Assembly: GCF_003206155.1 (NCBI RefSeq)
Contig: NZ_PZJV01000002.1
Location: forward strand, 310,001-374,000
Reading direction: 5' to 3'
Source of the DNA: Salinicola halophilus
GTDB taxonomy: Bacteria > Pseudomonadota > Gammaproteobacteria > Pseudomonadales > Halomonadaceae
Length of the DNA stretch: 64,000 nt
A program made the position numbers and the translations under genes. Positions 1-8,697 of the stretch are shown in pieces. A model generated the notes under the pieces. It worked only from the letters and a program-made list of their open reading frames with translations, did not search any database and was not told where the DNA came from. Position 1 is the first letter of the stretch; every line of letters starts with the position of its first letter.

Positions 1-530
1 GCGAGACGCTGGCCCGCGACTGGCTCGCCGGGTTCGTGATCGGCCACGACATCTGCCCCTTCGCCGGGCGCGAGGTTCGCCGCGACGCCGTTCGCTACGC
101 GGTGAGCGAGGGAGCGGAATTCGAGCGCTGGCTGCATGAGCTGGCCCAGGAGTGCCAGCGGCTCGACGCCGACCCCGAGATCGCCACGACACTGCTGATC
201 TTCCCCCGCGGGCTCGAGGATTTCGAAACCTATCTCGATCTGCTCGCGCTCGGCGAGTCGCTGCTGACGTCGCTCGGCTACGAGGGTGTCTACCAGCTGG
301 CTAGCTTTCATCCCGACTACGTCTTCGAAGGCGTCGGGCCCGACGATCCGGCCAACTTCACCAACCGCTCGCCCGAGCCGATGCTGCACCTGCTGCGCGA
401 GGCCGAACTCGACAAGGCGCTTGCGCACTACCCCGACCCGGAGGCGATTCCCGAGCGTAATATGGCGCTGCTGCGGGCGCCCGGCTCGCCGGCACTGGCC
501 GCAGCCCTGGCCGCGGATCGTCGGCGATAG
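1..530 (+). CDS. DUF1415 family protein (5' end outside window)
   Basis: The reading frame is already open at the window edge, and its first codons encode TLARDWLAGFVIGHDICPFA. That matches the WxxxxVIGxxxCPFA opening typical of DUF1415 proteins, so the gene starts just upstream. A GTG at 36 is internal and not a believable start. About 175 residues are visible, close to full family length. The function of DUF1415 is not established; members are small soluble cytoplasmic proteins. A conserved-looking stretch, LASFHPDYVFEG, lies near the middle. The stop is about 100 bases before tpx. Family assignment is from memory of the motif. Confidence 0.85.
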   Translation, partial: ETLARDWLAGFVIGHDICPFAGREVRRDAVRYAVSEGAEFERWLHELAQECQRLDADPEIATTLLIFPRGLEDFETYLDLLALGESLLTSLGYEGVYQLASFHPDYVFEGVGPDDPANFTNRSPEPMLHLLREAELDKALAHYPDPEAIPERNMALLRAPGSPALAAALAADRRR

Positions 531-632
531 AGGCGGGTCGCAACCCGTCTGAATTGCCTATGCTGTGACGGCGAGCCCCGCGACGATCGGGGCGCTGCAA
601 TATCCGTAAGTTCGAGCCAAGAGAGGAGTCGA

Positions 633-1226
633 ATGATGCAGACCGTGACCCGAGCCGGCGAAGCCATCGATGTCAGCGGACGCTTTCTGGAGAAGGGCGA
701 CAAAGCGCCGCCGTTCACGCTGACCAACGCCAAGATGGAAGATGTCGTCATCGGCGACTTCGAAGGCAAGCGCAAGGTGCTCAACATCATCCCCAGCGTC
801 GACACCGCCACCTGTGCGATGTCGGCACGCAAGTTCAACGAGTTCGCCAACGAACTCGACAATACCGTGGTGCTCGTGGTCTCGGCGGATCTGCCGTTCG
901 CTCAGGCACGGCTTTGCACCGCGGAAGGCCTCGACGACGTCGTGACGCTGTCGTGCTTTCGCCATCCGGAGTTTCGCCAGCTCTTCGGCGTCTCGCTGGA
1001 CAGCGGCGCGATGGCGGGACTCTGCGCGCGAGCGGTGATCGTGCTCGACGAGACCGATCACGTCATCCATGCCGAGCTGGTCTCCGAGATCAAGAACGAG
1101 CCGGACTACGACGCCGCACGGCAAGCGCTCGAGAGCGGCAAGGGCGCGAGCGATGGTGGCCAAGACGCGAGCGATGCGGGCCAAGACGCGAACGTCACGC
1201 GTGATGACGAGACGAGCCAAAGCTAG
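633..1226 (+). CDS. tpx: Thiol peroxidase Tpx (atypical 2-Cys peroxiredoxin)
   Basis: Reduces hydrogen peroxide and organic hydroperoxides using thioredoxin. The peroxidatic cysteine lies in PSVDTATCAMS and the resolving cysteine in AQARLCTAEG, both in standard Tpx positions. SADLPFAQ and the C-terminal ELVSEIKNEPDYDAA are also family signatures. An AGAGAGG Shine-Dalgarno lies upstream of ATG 633. At 197 residues it is about 30 longer than usual. The extra tail is a Gly/Asp/Gln-rich stretch built on a duplicated 21-base unit. The next gene is another peroxidase of the OsmC family, so the pair looks like an oxidative-stress block, though each may be transcribed separately. Confidence 0.95.
   Translation: MMQTVTRAGEAIDVSGRFLEKGDKAPPFTLTNAKMEDVVIGDFEGKRKVLNIIPSVDTATCAMSARKFNEFANELDNTVVLVVSADLPFAQARLCTAEGLDDVVTLSCFRHPEFRQLFGVSLDSGAMAGLCARAVIVLDETDHVIHAELVSEIKNEPDYDAARQALESGKGASDGGQDASDAGQDANVTRDDETSQS
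1146..1193 (+). repeat. 21-bp tandem repeat in the tpx 3' end
   Basis: Two nearly identical 21-base units (1146-1166 and 1167-1187) plus a partial third encode the repeated ASDGGQD / ASDAGQD tail of Tpx. The repeat keeps frame and lies after the conserved domain. Confidence 0.75.
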
Positions 1227-1255
1227 GCAATTCCCAGACCGAGCCTGGGTTTGCC
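1226..1255 (+). terminator. Weak hairpin downstream of tpx
   Basis: GGCAA (1226-1230) pairs with TTGCC (1251-1255), enclosing CCCAG (1233-1237) paired with CTGGG (1245-1249). No T-run follows, so this is only a possible terminator. Confidence 0.35.
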
Positions 1256-1373
1256 GAGCGCGGGGATCGATGGTCTACACTGATTCGCGCATCCCTCGCA
1301 GCGGGCCGCTGAAGACCCGCTGCCATCGACCTGTCGTATCAGGTCAGTCGCATCAGACCAGAAGGAGTTGACG

Positions 1374-1805
1374 ATGACGATCAAGAAATCCGGTTCCGCC
1401 GAGTGGAAAGGCAGCCTCAAGAAGGGCAAGGGCGTCGTCTCGACCGAGAGCGGCGCGCTCAAGGAGAACCCGTACGGTTTCAACACGCGCTTCGAAGGCG
1501 AGCCGGGCACCAACCCGGAAGAGCTGATCGCCTCCGCCCATGCGAGCTGCTTCTCCATGGCGCTGTCGATGATGCTGGGTGAAGAGGGTATCGAGCCCGA
1601 AAGCATCAAGACCGACGCCACCGTGATCATGGAGCAGGACGACAGCGGCTTCACTATCACCGCCGTCGAGCTGAAGACGGTCGCTCGCATTCCCGGTGCC
1701 GATCAGTCGACGTTCGATAGCGCCGCGCAGAAGGCGAAAGAGGGCTGCCCGATCTCCAAGCTGCTCAACGCCAAGATCTCGCTGGATGCCAAGCTCGAGA
1801 ACTGA
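1374..1805 (+). CDS. osmC: OsmC family peroxiredoxin
   Basis: OsmC/Ohr-fold thiol peroxidase acting on organic hydroperoxides in the cytoplasm. The two redox cysteines sit in AHASCFSMAL (about residue 58) and EGCPISKLL (about residue 124), the standard OsmC arrangement. At 143 residues it has normal length. ATG 1374 is preferred over an in-frame TTG at 1368 because AAGGAG at 1362-1367 is then six bases upstream. It ends just before a strong rho-independent terminator. OsmC rather than Ohr is favoured by the WKG(S/D)LKxGKG N-terminal strand. Confidence 0.92.
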   Translation: MTIKKSGSAEWKGSLKKGKGVVSTESGALKENPYGFNTRFEGEPGTNPEELIASAHASCFSMALSMMLGEEGIEPESIKTDATVIMEQDDSGFTITAVELKTVARIPGADQSTFDSAAQKAKEGCPISKLLNAKISLDAKLEN

Positions 1806-1822
1806 GCCGCGCCCGCGGGACG

Positions 1823-1848
1823 AAAGCCGGCCTTCGGGCCGGCTTTTT
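1823..1848 (+). terminator. Rho-independent terminator after osmC
   Basis: AGCCGGCC (1825-1832), a TTCG loop and GGCCGGCT (1837-1844) form a perfect 8-bp stem followed by a run of T. It lies 17 bases after the osmC stop. Confidence 0.9.
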
Positions 1849-2158
1849 CGTTTCTGGAGATCGAGCCAGGCCAAGCGGCCTGCGTGGTGCCTGGCCGCCA
1901 TGACGCTTCGGGTAAAGTCTGCTAACGTGGCTGACCGCCGTGCCCGAGGGCGTCCCGCCTTCGATACTCGCCTCCCGAAGCCGTCTTTCTTCAAAGGTTG
2001 CCGGGGGTCGCGTTCACGGCAGCTCGCCCACAAGGCCGCACGTTCATAACAAAGCTTGCCCGTGTCGGAACGCACCGTTTCGGCGAATCTCGCACCGCAC
2101 AACCCGGCGCTGCGACGAAAGCTCTGTGCCAAAAAGTCCTGTCAAAAAGAAAACGCTC
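1849..2158. other. Intergenic region before the MHS transporter
   Basis: About 310 bases between the osmC terminator and ATG 2159. The transporter frame stays open back to 1940, but that segment has no similarity to MHS N-termini. It presumably holds the transporter promoter; I found no convincing -35/-10 pair, repeat or small gene. Confidence 0.4.
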
Positions 2159-3466
2159 ATGGCCAACGCTCCCCAATACGACGCGGCGACGTCGCGACCG
2201 CTATCCGGCGGTGATATCAAGATTCTCTCGCTCTCCGCGCTCGGCGGCGCGCTCGAGTTCTACGACTTCATCATCTTCGTCTACTTCGCCACCGTCATCG
2301 GGCATCTGTTCTTTCCGCCCGATATCCCCGAGTGGCTGCGAATGGTCCAGACCTACGGCATCTTCGCCGCCGGCTATCTGGCGCGGCCGCTGGGCGGCAT
2401 CATCATGGCGCACTTCGGCGACCTGCTCGGGCGCAAGAAGATGTTCACCCTGTCGATCTTTCTGATGTCGGTGCCCACGTTGCTGATCGGCTGTCTGCCG
2501 ACCTACGAGACCGTGGGCTACCTCGCGCCGCTGCTACTGGTGCTGATGCGCATCCTGCAGGGCGCGGCGGTGGGGGGTGAGGTGCCCGGTGCCTGGGTCT
2601 TCGTCACCGAGCACGTCTCGCGCAAGAACGTCGGGCTTGCCTGCGGCACGCTCTCGTCCGGGCTGGTCGCCGGCATTCTCATCGGCTCGATCATCTCGGC
2701 GTTTCTGAAGTCCTACTACAGCGCCGAAGAGATGGCCGCCTACGGCTGGCGCGTGCCGTTTCTCATCGGCGGGGTCTTCGGACTGCTGGCGGTCTACCTG
2801 CGACGCTATCTCGAAGAGACGCCGGTCTTCGCCGAGATGCGGGCCAAGAAGGCGCTCTCCGAGGGGCTGCCGGTCAAGCGCGTCATCTCCCGGCATCTGG
2901 ACAGCGTCGCGCTCTCCATGGCGGTGACCTGGATCCTCACCGGTGCGGTGGTCGTGGTGCTGCTGCTCACGCCCAACCTGCTGATGACCCAGTACGGCAT
3001 CGATGCTTCCTTTGCCAACGTCTGGGCGATCGTCTGCGTGGTGGTGGGTTGCGTGGTCGCCGGCTGGTGCTGCGATCGTTTCGGCAGTGGCGTCACGCTG
3101 CTGTTCTGGAGTGCGCTGCTGGGCGTGACCTACACCGCGATGATGCAGATCGTGCCCGAGCATCCCGATCGGCTGCTGGCGCTCTACTGCCTGGCCGGGT
3201 TCGGCGTGGGCATCGTTGGCGTCGTCCCGACCATCGCGGTGAAATCCTTCCCGGCGGCGGTGCGCTTCTCGGGGCTGTCGTTCTCCTACAACGTCGCCTA
3301 CGCCATCTTCGGCGGTTTCACGCCGGTGGCCGTCTCCTGGCTGAGCGCCATCGATCCGGCCGCGCCCGCCTACTACATCGCCCTGCTGGCGCTGCTCGGG
3401 ATGGTACTCGGGGCGATGCTGCTCTTCTCGCCCGGTGGCAAACGTCTGGCACTGATGCAGCACTGA
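2159..3466 (+). CDS. MFS transporter, metabolite:H+ symporter (MHS) family
   Basis: A 435-residue, 12-helix inner-membrane permease. Early residues GGALEFYDFIIFVYFA and the loop 2-3 signature GDLLGRKKMF are typical of the MHS branch (ProP, ShiA, KgtP, CitA), as are RILQGAAVGGE and the ETPVFAEM end of the first half. MHS members import small organic acids or zwitterions with protons. The substrate cannot be read from sequence. ATG 2159 is chosen because it gives the normal MHS N-terminus, although the upstream CAAAAAGAAAA is a poor ribosome site. A strong hairpin follows, so the gene is probably monocistronic. Confidence 0.9.
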   Translation: MANAPQYDAATSRPLSGGDIKILSLSALGGALEFYDFIIFVYFATVIGHLFFPPDIPEWLRMVQTYGIFAAGYLARPLGGIIMAHFGDLLGRKKMFTLSIFLMSVPTLLIGCLPTYETVGYLAPLLLVLMRILQGAAVGGEVPGAWVFVTEHVSRKNVGLACGTLSSGLVAGILIGSIISAFLKSYYSAEEMAAYGWRVPFLIGGVFGLLAVYLRRYLEETPVFAEMRAKKALSEGLPVKRVISRHLDSVALSMAVTWILTGAVVVVLLLTPNLLMTQYGIDASFANVWAIVCVVVGCVVAGWCCDRFGSGVTLLFWSALLGVTYTAMMQIVPEHPDRLLALYCLAGFGVGIVGVVPTIAVKSFPAAVRFSGLSFSYNVAYAIFGGFTPVAVSWLSAIDPAAPAYYIALLALLGMVLGAMLLFSPGGKRLALMQH

Positions 3467-3485
3467 AACCGAACCGTCGCATTGA

Positions 3486-3522
3486 AAACGCCCCGCCTCG
3501 TGGTGCCACGAGCGGGGCGTTT
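3486..3522 (+). terminator. Terminator after the MHS transporter
   Basis: A long near-perfect stem in which AAACGCCCCGC pairs with GCGGGGCGTTT and TCGTGG pairs with CCACGA around a TG loop, with one unpaired C. Only a short T-run (TTT) follows. Confidence 0.8.
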
Positions 3523-3629
3523 GCGGTTCTGGCCTTAGCGAGTTTGGCCTTGAAGGTCGGCTATCAAGGGTTTTGGCTAGCAGATAAATTGCTAGGCTTA
3601 CGGACCTCGAAAGCCGAAAAGTACAAATC

Positions 3630-4526
3630 ATGATCAATCTCAGGCAGATCGAAGCTTTCCGCGCGGTAATGATTCACAAGACCGTCACGCGAGCGGCCCA
3701 AATGCTATACGTTTCTCAGCCGGCCGTCAGTCGGCTGGTCGCCGATCTCGAATATTACATCGGCTTCGAACTTTTCCAGCGTCAGAAAGGGCGGCTGGTC
3801 CCGACGCCGGAGGCATTGGCGTTTTATGAAGAAGTGGAGCGTTCGTACACCGGGCTCGAGCGTATTACCGAGACGGCGCGTGATATTCGCGAATTTCGTA
3901 CGGGCAGGCTTTTCATCACTGCCATGCCGGCACTATCGACAGCGCTACTACCTGAGGTCGTGCATCGTTTCTCACAGAGGTACCCGGCGGTTTCCATTTC
4001 TCTTCAGGTGCATAGCTCTAAACGTGTAGTCGAGTGGGTCTCGACTCAGCGTTGTGATGTCGGCTTCGTAGGCATGAGTTTCGAAGATGCCGGCGTCGAG
4101 GAGCAAGTCATGATAGATGCACCTCTAAAGCTCGTGATGTTGCCGGGGCATCGACTGGCCATGAATGCGACGGTGGTTGTCGACGAGCTTGCCGGAGAAT
4201 CGTTCATTTCGGTGGGGCAGTTTCTGGATGTGCGTCCTGAAATCGACCGAATCTTTGCGCAGGCTGGCATAAGGCGCGATCTGCGTCTGGAGACTCAGCT
4301 ATCTGCAGTCGCCTGCGAGATGGTTCTCGCGGGTGCCGGCGTGTCGTTGATCGAGCCCGTCACAGCAAAGCATTACGCGTCACGCGGGCTGGTCGCGCGA
4401 GACTTCGAGCCCACTATCCCCTTTCGATATAGTGCGCTGCTTCCCGCTTTCCGCTCACCCTCTCGCTTGGCGACCGAGTTCACGCGTGAGGCCAGAGAAG
4501 CACTGGTTCTCCAAGTAGGAATTTGA
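3630..4526 (+). CDS. LysR-type transcriptional regulator
   Basis: A 298-residue LysR regulator. The N-terminal winged helix-turn-helix spans roughly residues 1-60 (LRQIEAFRAVM, TRAAQMLYVSQPAVSRLV) and is followed by the periplasmic-binding-protein-like effector domain. The N-terminus resembles OccR/NocR regulators of opine catabolism, which fits the downstream amine/opine-type oxidase genes. The gene lies immediately upstream of and in the same direction as the ABC transporter operon, and an inverted repeat sits in the 151-base gap between them. Activation of the operon by its substrate is inferred. Codon use is visibly less G+C-rich than the flanking genes. Confidence 0.92.
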   Translation: MINLRQIEAFRAVMIHKTVTRAAQMLYVSQPAVSRLVADLEYYIGFELFQRQKGRLVPTPEALAFYEEVERSYTGLERITETARDIREFRTGRLFITAMPALSTALLPEVVHRFSQRYPAVSISLQVHSSKRVVEWVSTQRCDVGFVGMSFEDAGVEEQVMIDAPLKLVMLPGHRLAMNATVVVDELAGESFISVGQFLDVRPEIDRIFAQAGIRRDLRLETQLSAVACEMVLAGAGVSLIEPVTAKHYASRGLVARDFEPTIPFRYSALLPAFRSPSRLATEFTREAREALVLQVGI

Positions 4527-4563
4527 GCCATATATCTCAACCAGCCATAACATTAGTGGATAG

Positions 4564-4579
4564 CCAATCTTCAAATTGG
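4564..4579. promoter_or_regulatory. Inverted repeat, candidate LysR operator
   Basis: CCAAT (4564-4568), six bases, then ATTGG (4575-4579) form an interrupted palindrome about 100 bases upstream of the substrate-binding-protein start. The position, between a LysR gene and its probable target operon, suggests a LysR binding site. Binding is inferred. Confidence 0.4.
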
Positions 4580-4677
4580 TATTGGGCCTGATCGGAAAAC
4601 GCAGATAGGTTCGTGCAAGGCCGCTTCGATTTGCGTGCTGGATCGTTCACGACTCATAACAACAAAGGAGTTAGAGA

Positions 4678-5712
4678 ATGAAACGTATGTTGCTGCTATC
4701 CACCGCCGTCGCACTTTCCGCCGTCGCTACTGCCCAAGCGCAGGAAAAGCCGACGCTCTATCTGGGCGCCTATGGGGGATCTTTTGAAAGCATCTTTCGC
4801 GACAACGTGATTCCCGAGTTCGAAAAAAGGCACGACGTAAATATCGTTTATGTGCCCGGTAACTCGACCGATACGCTGGCTAAGCTACAGGCGCAGCGCA
4901 ACGATCAGCAGATCGATGTCGCCATCATGGATGATGGTCCTACTTATCAGGCCATTAACTACGGGCTATGTCAGTCCCAGGCCGAAGACACCAACCTGGA
5001 TGATCTTTACGACTTCGCTCGATTTCCCGACGACAAGGCAGCGGGGATTGGCATTATTGCCGGCGGGCTTGCGTATAACCGGGAGATTTTCGAGGAAGAG
5101 GGCTGGGAGGCTCCGACCTCGTGGGACGCTCTACGCGACGAACGTTTTGCAAACGCTATCAACGTGCCATCGATCAGTAATAGCTACGGTCTCTATGCGC
5201 TAGTCATGATGGCGCGAATGAACGGCGGGAGCGAGAGCGATATCGAACCCGGCTTTCAAACCTTCGAGCGAGACATTTCTCCCAACGTGCTTTCTTTCAC
5301 GCCTTCACCCGGCAAGACGTCAGAGCTCTACCAAAACAACGAAATTGTGATGTCGGTGTGGGGTAGCGGTCGCGTGCAGGCGCTTGCTGATACAGGTTTC
5401 CCCATCGAATTCGTCTATCCCGAAGAGGGTGCCGTGGCGTTGGTGCAAGGTGCCTGTCTCGTCAAGGGTAGCCAGCATGTCGATCTCGCTCAGGCATTTA
5501 TCGATTATCTGCTCACCCCCGATGTTCAAGCGTTGCTCGCACGTGAGCGCGGCAACGGACCTACCAATCGCCAGGTCGAGCTAGACGCGGGACTGGCTCA
5601 AAAAGTGCCTTACGGCGAGCGCGTCGACAATCTCATCACTCTCGACTGGGATGCCGTCAACGAGAGTCGTCAGGAATGGACCAACCTCTGGAATCGCCGT
5701 GTGGAACGCTAG
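4678..5712 (+). CDS. ABC transporter substrate-binding protein, PotD/PotF type
   Basis: A 344-residue periplasmic binding protein. The N-terminus MKRMLLLSTAVALSAVATAQA is a Sec signal peptide with AQA cleavage near residue 21. The mature part begins KPTLYLGAYGGSFE, the opening seen in polyamine/opine-type (COG0687) binding proteins. No lipobox cysteine is present. AAAGGAG lies seven bases before ATG 4678. It is the first gene of an importer operon with one ATPase and two permeases. The usual ligands of the family are putrescine, spermidine and related cationic amines. The real ligand is probably whatever the downstream oxidases attack. Confidence 0.9.
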   Translation: MKRMLLLSTAVALSAVATAQAQEKPTLYLGAYGGSFESIFRDNVIPEFEKRHDVNIVYVPGNSTDTLAKLQAQRNDQQIDVAIMDDGPTYQAINYGLCQSQAEDTNLDDLYDFARFPDDKAAGIGIIAGGLAYNREIFEEEGWEAPTSWDALRDERFANAINVPSISNSYGLYALVMMARMNGGSESDIEPGFQTFERDISPNVLSFTPSPGKTSELYQNNEIVMSVWGSGRVQALADTGFPIEFVYPEEGAVALVQGACLVKGSQHVDLAQAFIDYLLTPDVQALLARERGNGPTNRQVELDAGLAQKVPYGERVDNLITLDWDAVNESRQEWTNLWNRRVER

Positions 5713-5808
5713 ATCTGGCGTTTCTTTCCGAGGTAGTCACGGCTAACCCTGATTCTTCATCGAGCGGTGTTTTGCGAAATTCCAAACACTGCCATGGGAG
5801 TGATGAAT

Positions 5809-6897
5809 ATGAGTTTTCTGACGCTTGATGCGCTGACGAAGCGCTACGGAGACGTGGCGGCAGTCGATGATCTAACGCTCAGCCTTGAACAAGGCGAGTT
5901 CGTGTCGCTGCTGGGTCCCTCGGGCTGTGGCAAGACCACGACATTGCAGATGATTGCGGGCTTCGTGGCGCCCAGTGCTGGTCGGATCGTCATGGACGAC
6001 CGCGACATGACGGCACTGGCACCCAGTGCTCGAGGTTTCGGCATCGTCTTTCAAAGCTATGCCCTGTTTCCACACATGAGTGTTGCCGAAAACGTGGGTT
6101 TTGGACTGGAAATGCGCAAGGTGCCCAAGTCCGAACGCATGCGACAGATTGACGAGGCGCTGGAGCTGGTGCGGCTGGGGCATCTTCACAGTCGATACCC
6201 GCGAGAGCTTTCCGGCGGGCAGCGTCAGCGTGTCGCTCTTGCCCGCGCTTTGGTCATCAAGCCTCCTTTATTGTTGCTCGACGAACCGCTCTCCAATTTG
6301 GATGCCAAGCTGCGCGAGGAAATGCAGATCGAGCTGCGCAATATCCAGCGCGATGTGGGAACCACAACCCTGATGGTGACGCACGATCAGGGGGAGGCCC
6401 TGTCGATGAGCGATCGAGTCGTGGTCATGGATCAGGGGCGGGCGATGCAGATCGACGACCCCTTCCGAGCCTATGAAGAACCGGCCGATATCTTCGTCTC
6501 CACCTTCGTTGGCAAGACTAACCTGCTCGAAGGCCGTATGGCCTCGAATGACGAAGGTCGGCCTTGCGTCGAACTAGGGCTTCAGCGCTTGGAAATGGCA
6601 GGGTTGGGTAGGGTTGGCGGCGGCTCCGTGCGCCTGTCGATTCGGCCCGAGCGACTAGAAATGACGCCCTGCCGGCAAGGGCTTGTCGATGGCCGCGTGC
6701 AGACTCGTCAGTTCGCCGGCGATCATTGGCTCTATCAGATTGACACGCCAATGGGCCTTTTATTGGCTACCTGTCCGAACTGTGGCCCGGCCGGTTTCGA
6801 AGTCGGTGATGATGTCGGGGTGCGCTGGAACCCCGAAGCGGTTCGCCTGCTCAACGATACGCCGACCCAAACAGCAGCAGCCGGGGCGCCGTTATGA
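5809..6897 (+). CDS. ABC transporter ATP-binding protein, PotA type
   Basis: A 362-residue importer ATPase. Walker A is GPSGCGKTT, the ABC signature LSGGQRQRVALARAL, Walker B LLLLDEPLSNLD and the switch histidine lies in VTHDQ. After about residue 235 comes a TOBE-type C-terminal domain (VGKTNLLEG, IRPERLEM), as in PotA/CysA/MalK-group ATPases. ATG 5809 is chosen over upstream in-frame ATGs at 5794 and 5803 because GGAG at 5797-5800 is then eight bases away. The stop overlaps the next permease start. It energises uptake with the two permeases that follow. Confidence 0.93.
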   Translation: MSFLTLDALTKRYGDVAAVDDLTLSLEQGEFVSLLGPSGCGKTTTLQMIAGFVAPSAGRIVMDDRDMTALAPSARGFGIVFQSYALFPHMSVAENVGFGLEMRKVPKSERMRQIDEALELVRLGHLHSRYPRELSGGQRQRVALARALVIKPPLLLLDEPLSNLDAKLREEMQIELRNIQRDVGTTTLMVTHDQGEALSMSDRVVVMDQGRAMQIDDPFRAYEEPADIFVSTFVGKTNLLEGRMASNDEGRPCVELGLQRLEMAGLGRVGGGSVRLSIRPERLEMTPCRQGLVDGRVQTRQFAGDHWLYQIDTPMGLLLATCPNCGPAGFEVGDDVGVRWNPEAVRLLNDTPTQTAAAGAPL

Positions 6898-7817
6898 CGG
6901 CCATGACAATAGAAATCCCGAACCGTGAACGTGCCACCAGCCGTTTTCGTTCACAGCGCTGGATACCTTTCTGGCTGAGTGGGCCGGCGGCGATCTTTTT
7001 TCTCATTCTGCTCGGTCTGCCGCTTCTGATGACGTTGGCGCTGTCGTTTTACACCTTCGACTATACCCAGGGCATCGGCGAAACGCTGACGGTGAGTCAT
7101 TACGCGGAAGTGCTTTCGGACAGTTACTTTCACGAAATTTTTCTGCGTACCTACGCCATCAGTCTGGTGACGACGTTGCTTTGCGTTCTACTGGGGGCGC
7201 CGGAGGCTTACATCCTCTATCGCATGCGAAACCCCTGGCGTTCGATCTTTCTGCTAGTGACGCTCGGTCCCTTGCTAATCTCGGTCGTGGTACGAACGCT
7301 CGGCTGGGTACTGCTGATTGGGGGGAACGGTCTGCTCAGTCACGCGATGCAAGCACTAGGCCTGGCGGGCACGCGCGGTTTCAGCCTGATGTATACCCAT
7401 ACCGGTGTGGTGATTGCCATGGTCCATGTGCTGGTGCCGTTCATGGTTATCTCGGTGTGGGCGTCACTGCGCAAGCTAGACATGAGTACCAACGACGCGG
7501 CGCTGTCACTGGGCGCGAGCCCCTTCACTGCGCTTCGTCGCGTGATCTTTCCCCAGATACTCCCGGGCGTCCTTTCAGGCAGCCTGATCGTCTTTGCATT
7601 GACGGCGAGCTATTTCGCGACGCCCTCGATCATTGGCGGGCGTCGTCTCAAGGTCGTTGCAACCAGTGTCTACGATGAGTATCTGAGCAGCATGAACTGG
7701 CCGCTTGGCGCCACGATCGCGGTCGTTCTGCTCATCCTCAACGTGATCATCGTGATGAGCTACAGCCGGTGGGTCGAGAATCGCTTCCGGCGCACGCTGG
7801 GGGAGGGCGGAGCATGA
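6894..7817 (+). CDS. ABC transporter permease, PotB type
   Basis: A 307-residue inner-membrane permease with about six transmembrane helices. The cytoplasmic EAA-like loop reads DAALSLGASPFTALRRVIFP, the coupling motif that docks on the ATPase. The first helix (AIFFLILLGLPLLMTLALSF) follows a charged N-terminus of about 30 residues. The start overlaps the ATPase stop by four bases, indicating translational coupling. An in-frame ATG at 6903 is an alternative start. It pairs with the next permease to form the membrane channel. Confidence 0.92.
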   Translation: MTAMTIEIPNRERATSRFRSQRWIPFWLSGPAAIFFLILLGLPLLMTLALSFYTFDYTQGIGETLTVSHYAEVLSDSYFHEIFLRTYAISLVTTLLCVLLGAPEAYILYRMRNPWRSIFLLVTLGPLLISVVVRTLGWVLLIGGNGLLSHAMQALGLAGTRGFSLMYTHTGVVIAMVHVLVPFMVISVWASLRKLDMSTNDAALSLGASPFTALRRVIFPQILPGVLSGSLIVFALTASYFATPSIIGGRRLKVVATSVYDEYLSSMNWPLGATIAVVLLILNVIIVMSYSRWVENRFRRTLGEGGA

Positions 7818-8620
7818 GTGTCGATAGTCGTCGCAACGGGCGCACGGCGCTCGTCTTCCATACGCTGTTCGTCATTTTCCTGATGGCGCCGCTCGTGGTC
7901 GTGATCCTCGTCGCCTTCACACCCAACGGCTACCTTTCTTACCCGACCAGCGGTTTTTCGCTGCGCTGGTTCCGCGCCATTCTCGACCGCCCGGATTTCA
8001 TCGAAGCGTTCTACCACAGTCTCAATCTGGGGCTGGTGGCGGCCACACTTGCCACAGTGATGTCTGTCCCGGCGGCGCTGGCGCTGGCGCGATTTCAGTT
8101 CGTGGGGCGCGATTTTCTCAACGGGCTTTTCCTGTCGCCGCTGATGATTCCGCACATCGTGCTGGGGGTCGCCTTTCTGGGCTTTTTCTCCCAGATCGGA
8201 CTGGGCGGCACGTTCGCTTCTCTTGTCTTCGCCCACGTCATCATCGTGATGCCCTATACGCTGAGATTGATTCTCGCAGCGGTAATGGGGCTGGATCGAG
8301 AGACAGAGCGAGCAGCCGTGTCATTGGGTGCCAGCGCTTTCACCAGCTTTCGGCGTATTACCCTGCCGCAGATGCTGCCCGGTATTGCCGGCGGCTGGAT
8401 GCTGGCTTTCATTACCAGTTTCGACGAACTGACCATGACGGTATTCGTGGCGTCACCCAGCAACACGACGTTACCGGTCAAGATGTACAACTACATCGAA
8501 CAGACCGTCGACCCTCTTCTTGCCTCGGTCTCCACGGTCATCATCGTGCTGACAGTGGCGTTCATGCTGGTGCTCGATCGTTTTTACGGGCTCGACCGCG
8601 TACTCAGCGGCAAAGGCTAG
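7814..8620 (+). CDS. ABC transporter permease, PotC type
   Basis: A 268-residue inner-membrane permease with six predicted helices and the EAA loop ERAAVSLGASAFTSFRRITLP. The N-terminal helix LVFHTLFVIFLMAPLVVVILVAFTP is typical of PotC/PotI proteins. ATG 7814 overlaps the previous stop (ATGA), so it should be translated with the other permease. The distal part ends EQTVDPLLASVSTVIIVLTVAFMLVLDR, as in polyamine-type permeases. A 77-base gap then separates the importer from the oxidase genes, which run in the same direction and probably belong to the same transcript. Confidence 0.92.
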   Translation: MSVDSRRNGRTALVFHTLFVIFLMAPLVVVILVAFTPNGYLSYPTSGFSLRWFRAILDRPDFIEAFYHSLNLGLVAATLATVMSVPAALALARFQFVGRDFLNGLFLSPLMIPHIVLGVAFLGFFSQIGLGGTFASLVFAHVIIVMPYTLRLILAAVMGLDRETERAAVSLGASAFTSFRRITLPQMLPGIAGGWMLAFITSFDELTMTVFVASPSNTTLPVKMYNYIEQTVDPLLASVSTVIIVLTVAFMLVLDRFYGLDRVLSGKG

Positions 8621-8697
8621 CGGCCCGGCGAAATCAACGACCGTCGTTAAGAGCGTCGGGGCAATTTTGAGTAGCGCTTTCAGGGCTAGGGAAACTC

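Noticed and set aside
1368-1373. TTG start for the OsmC-type gene
   Set aside because: The AAGGAG ribosome site would be in contact with it; ATG 1374 has proper spacing.
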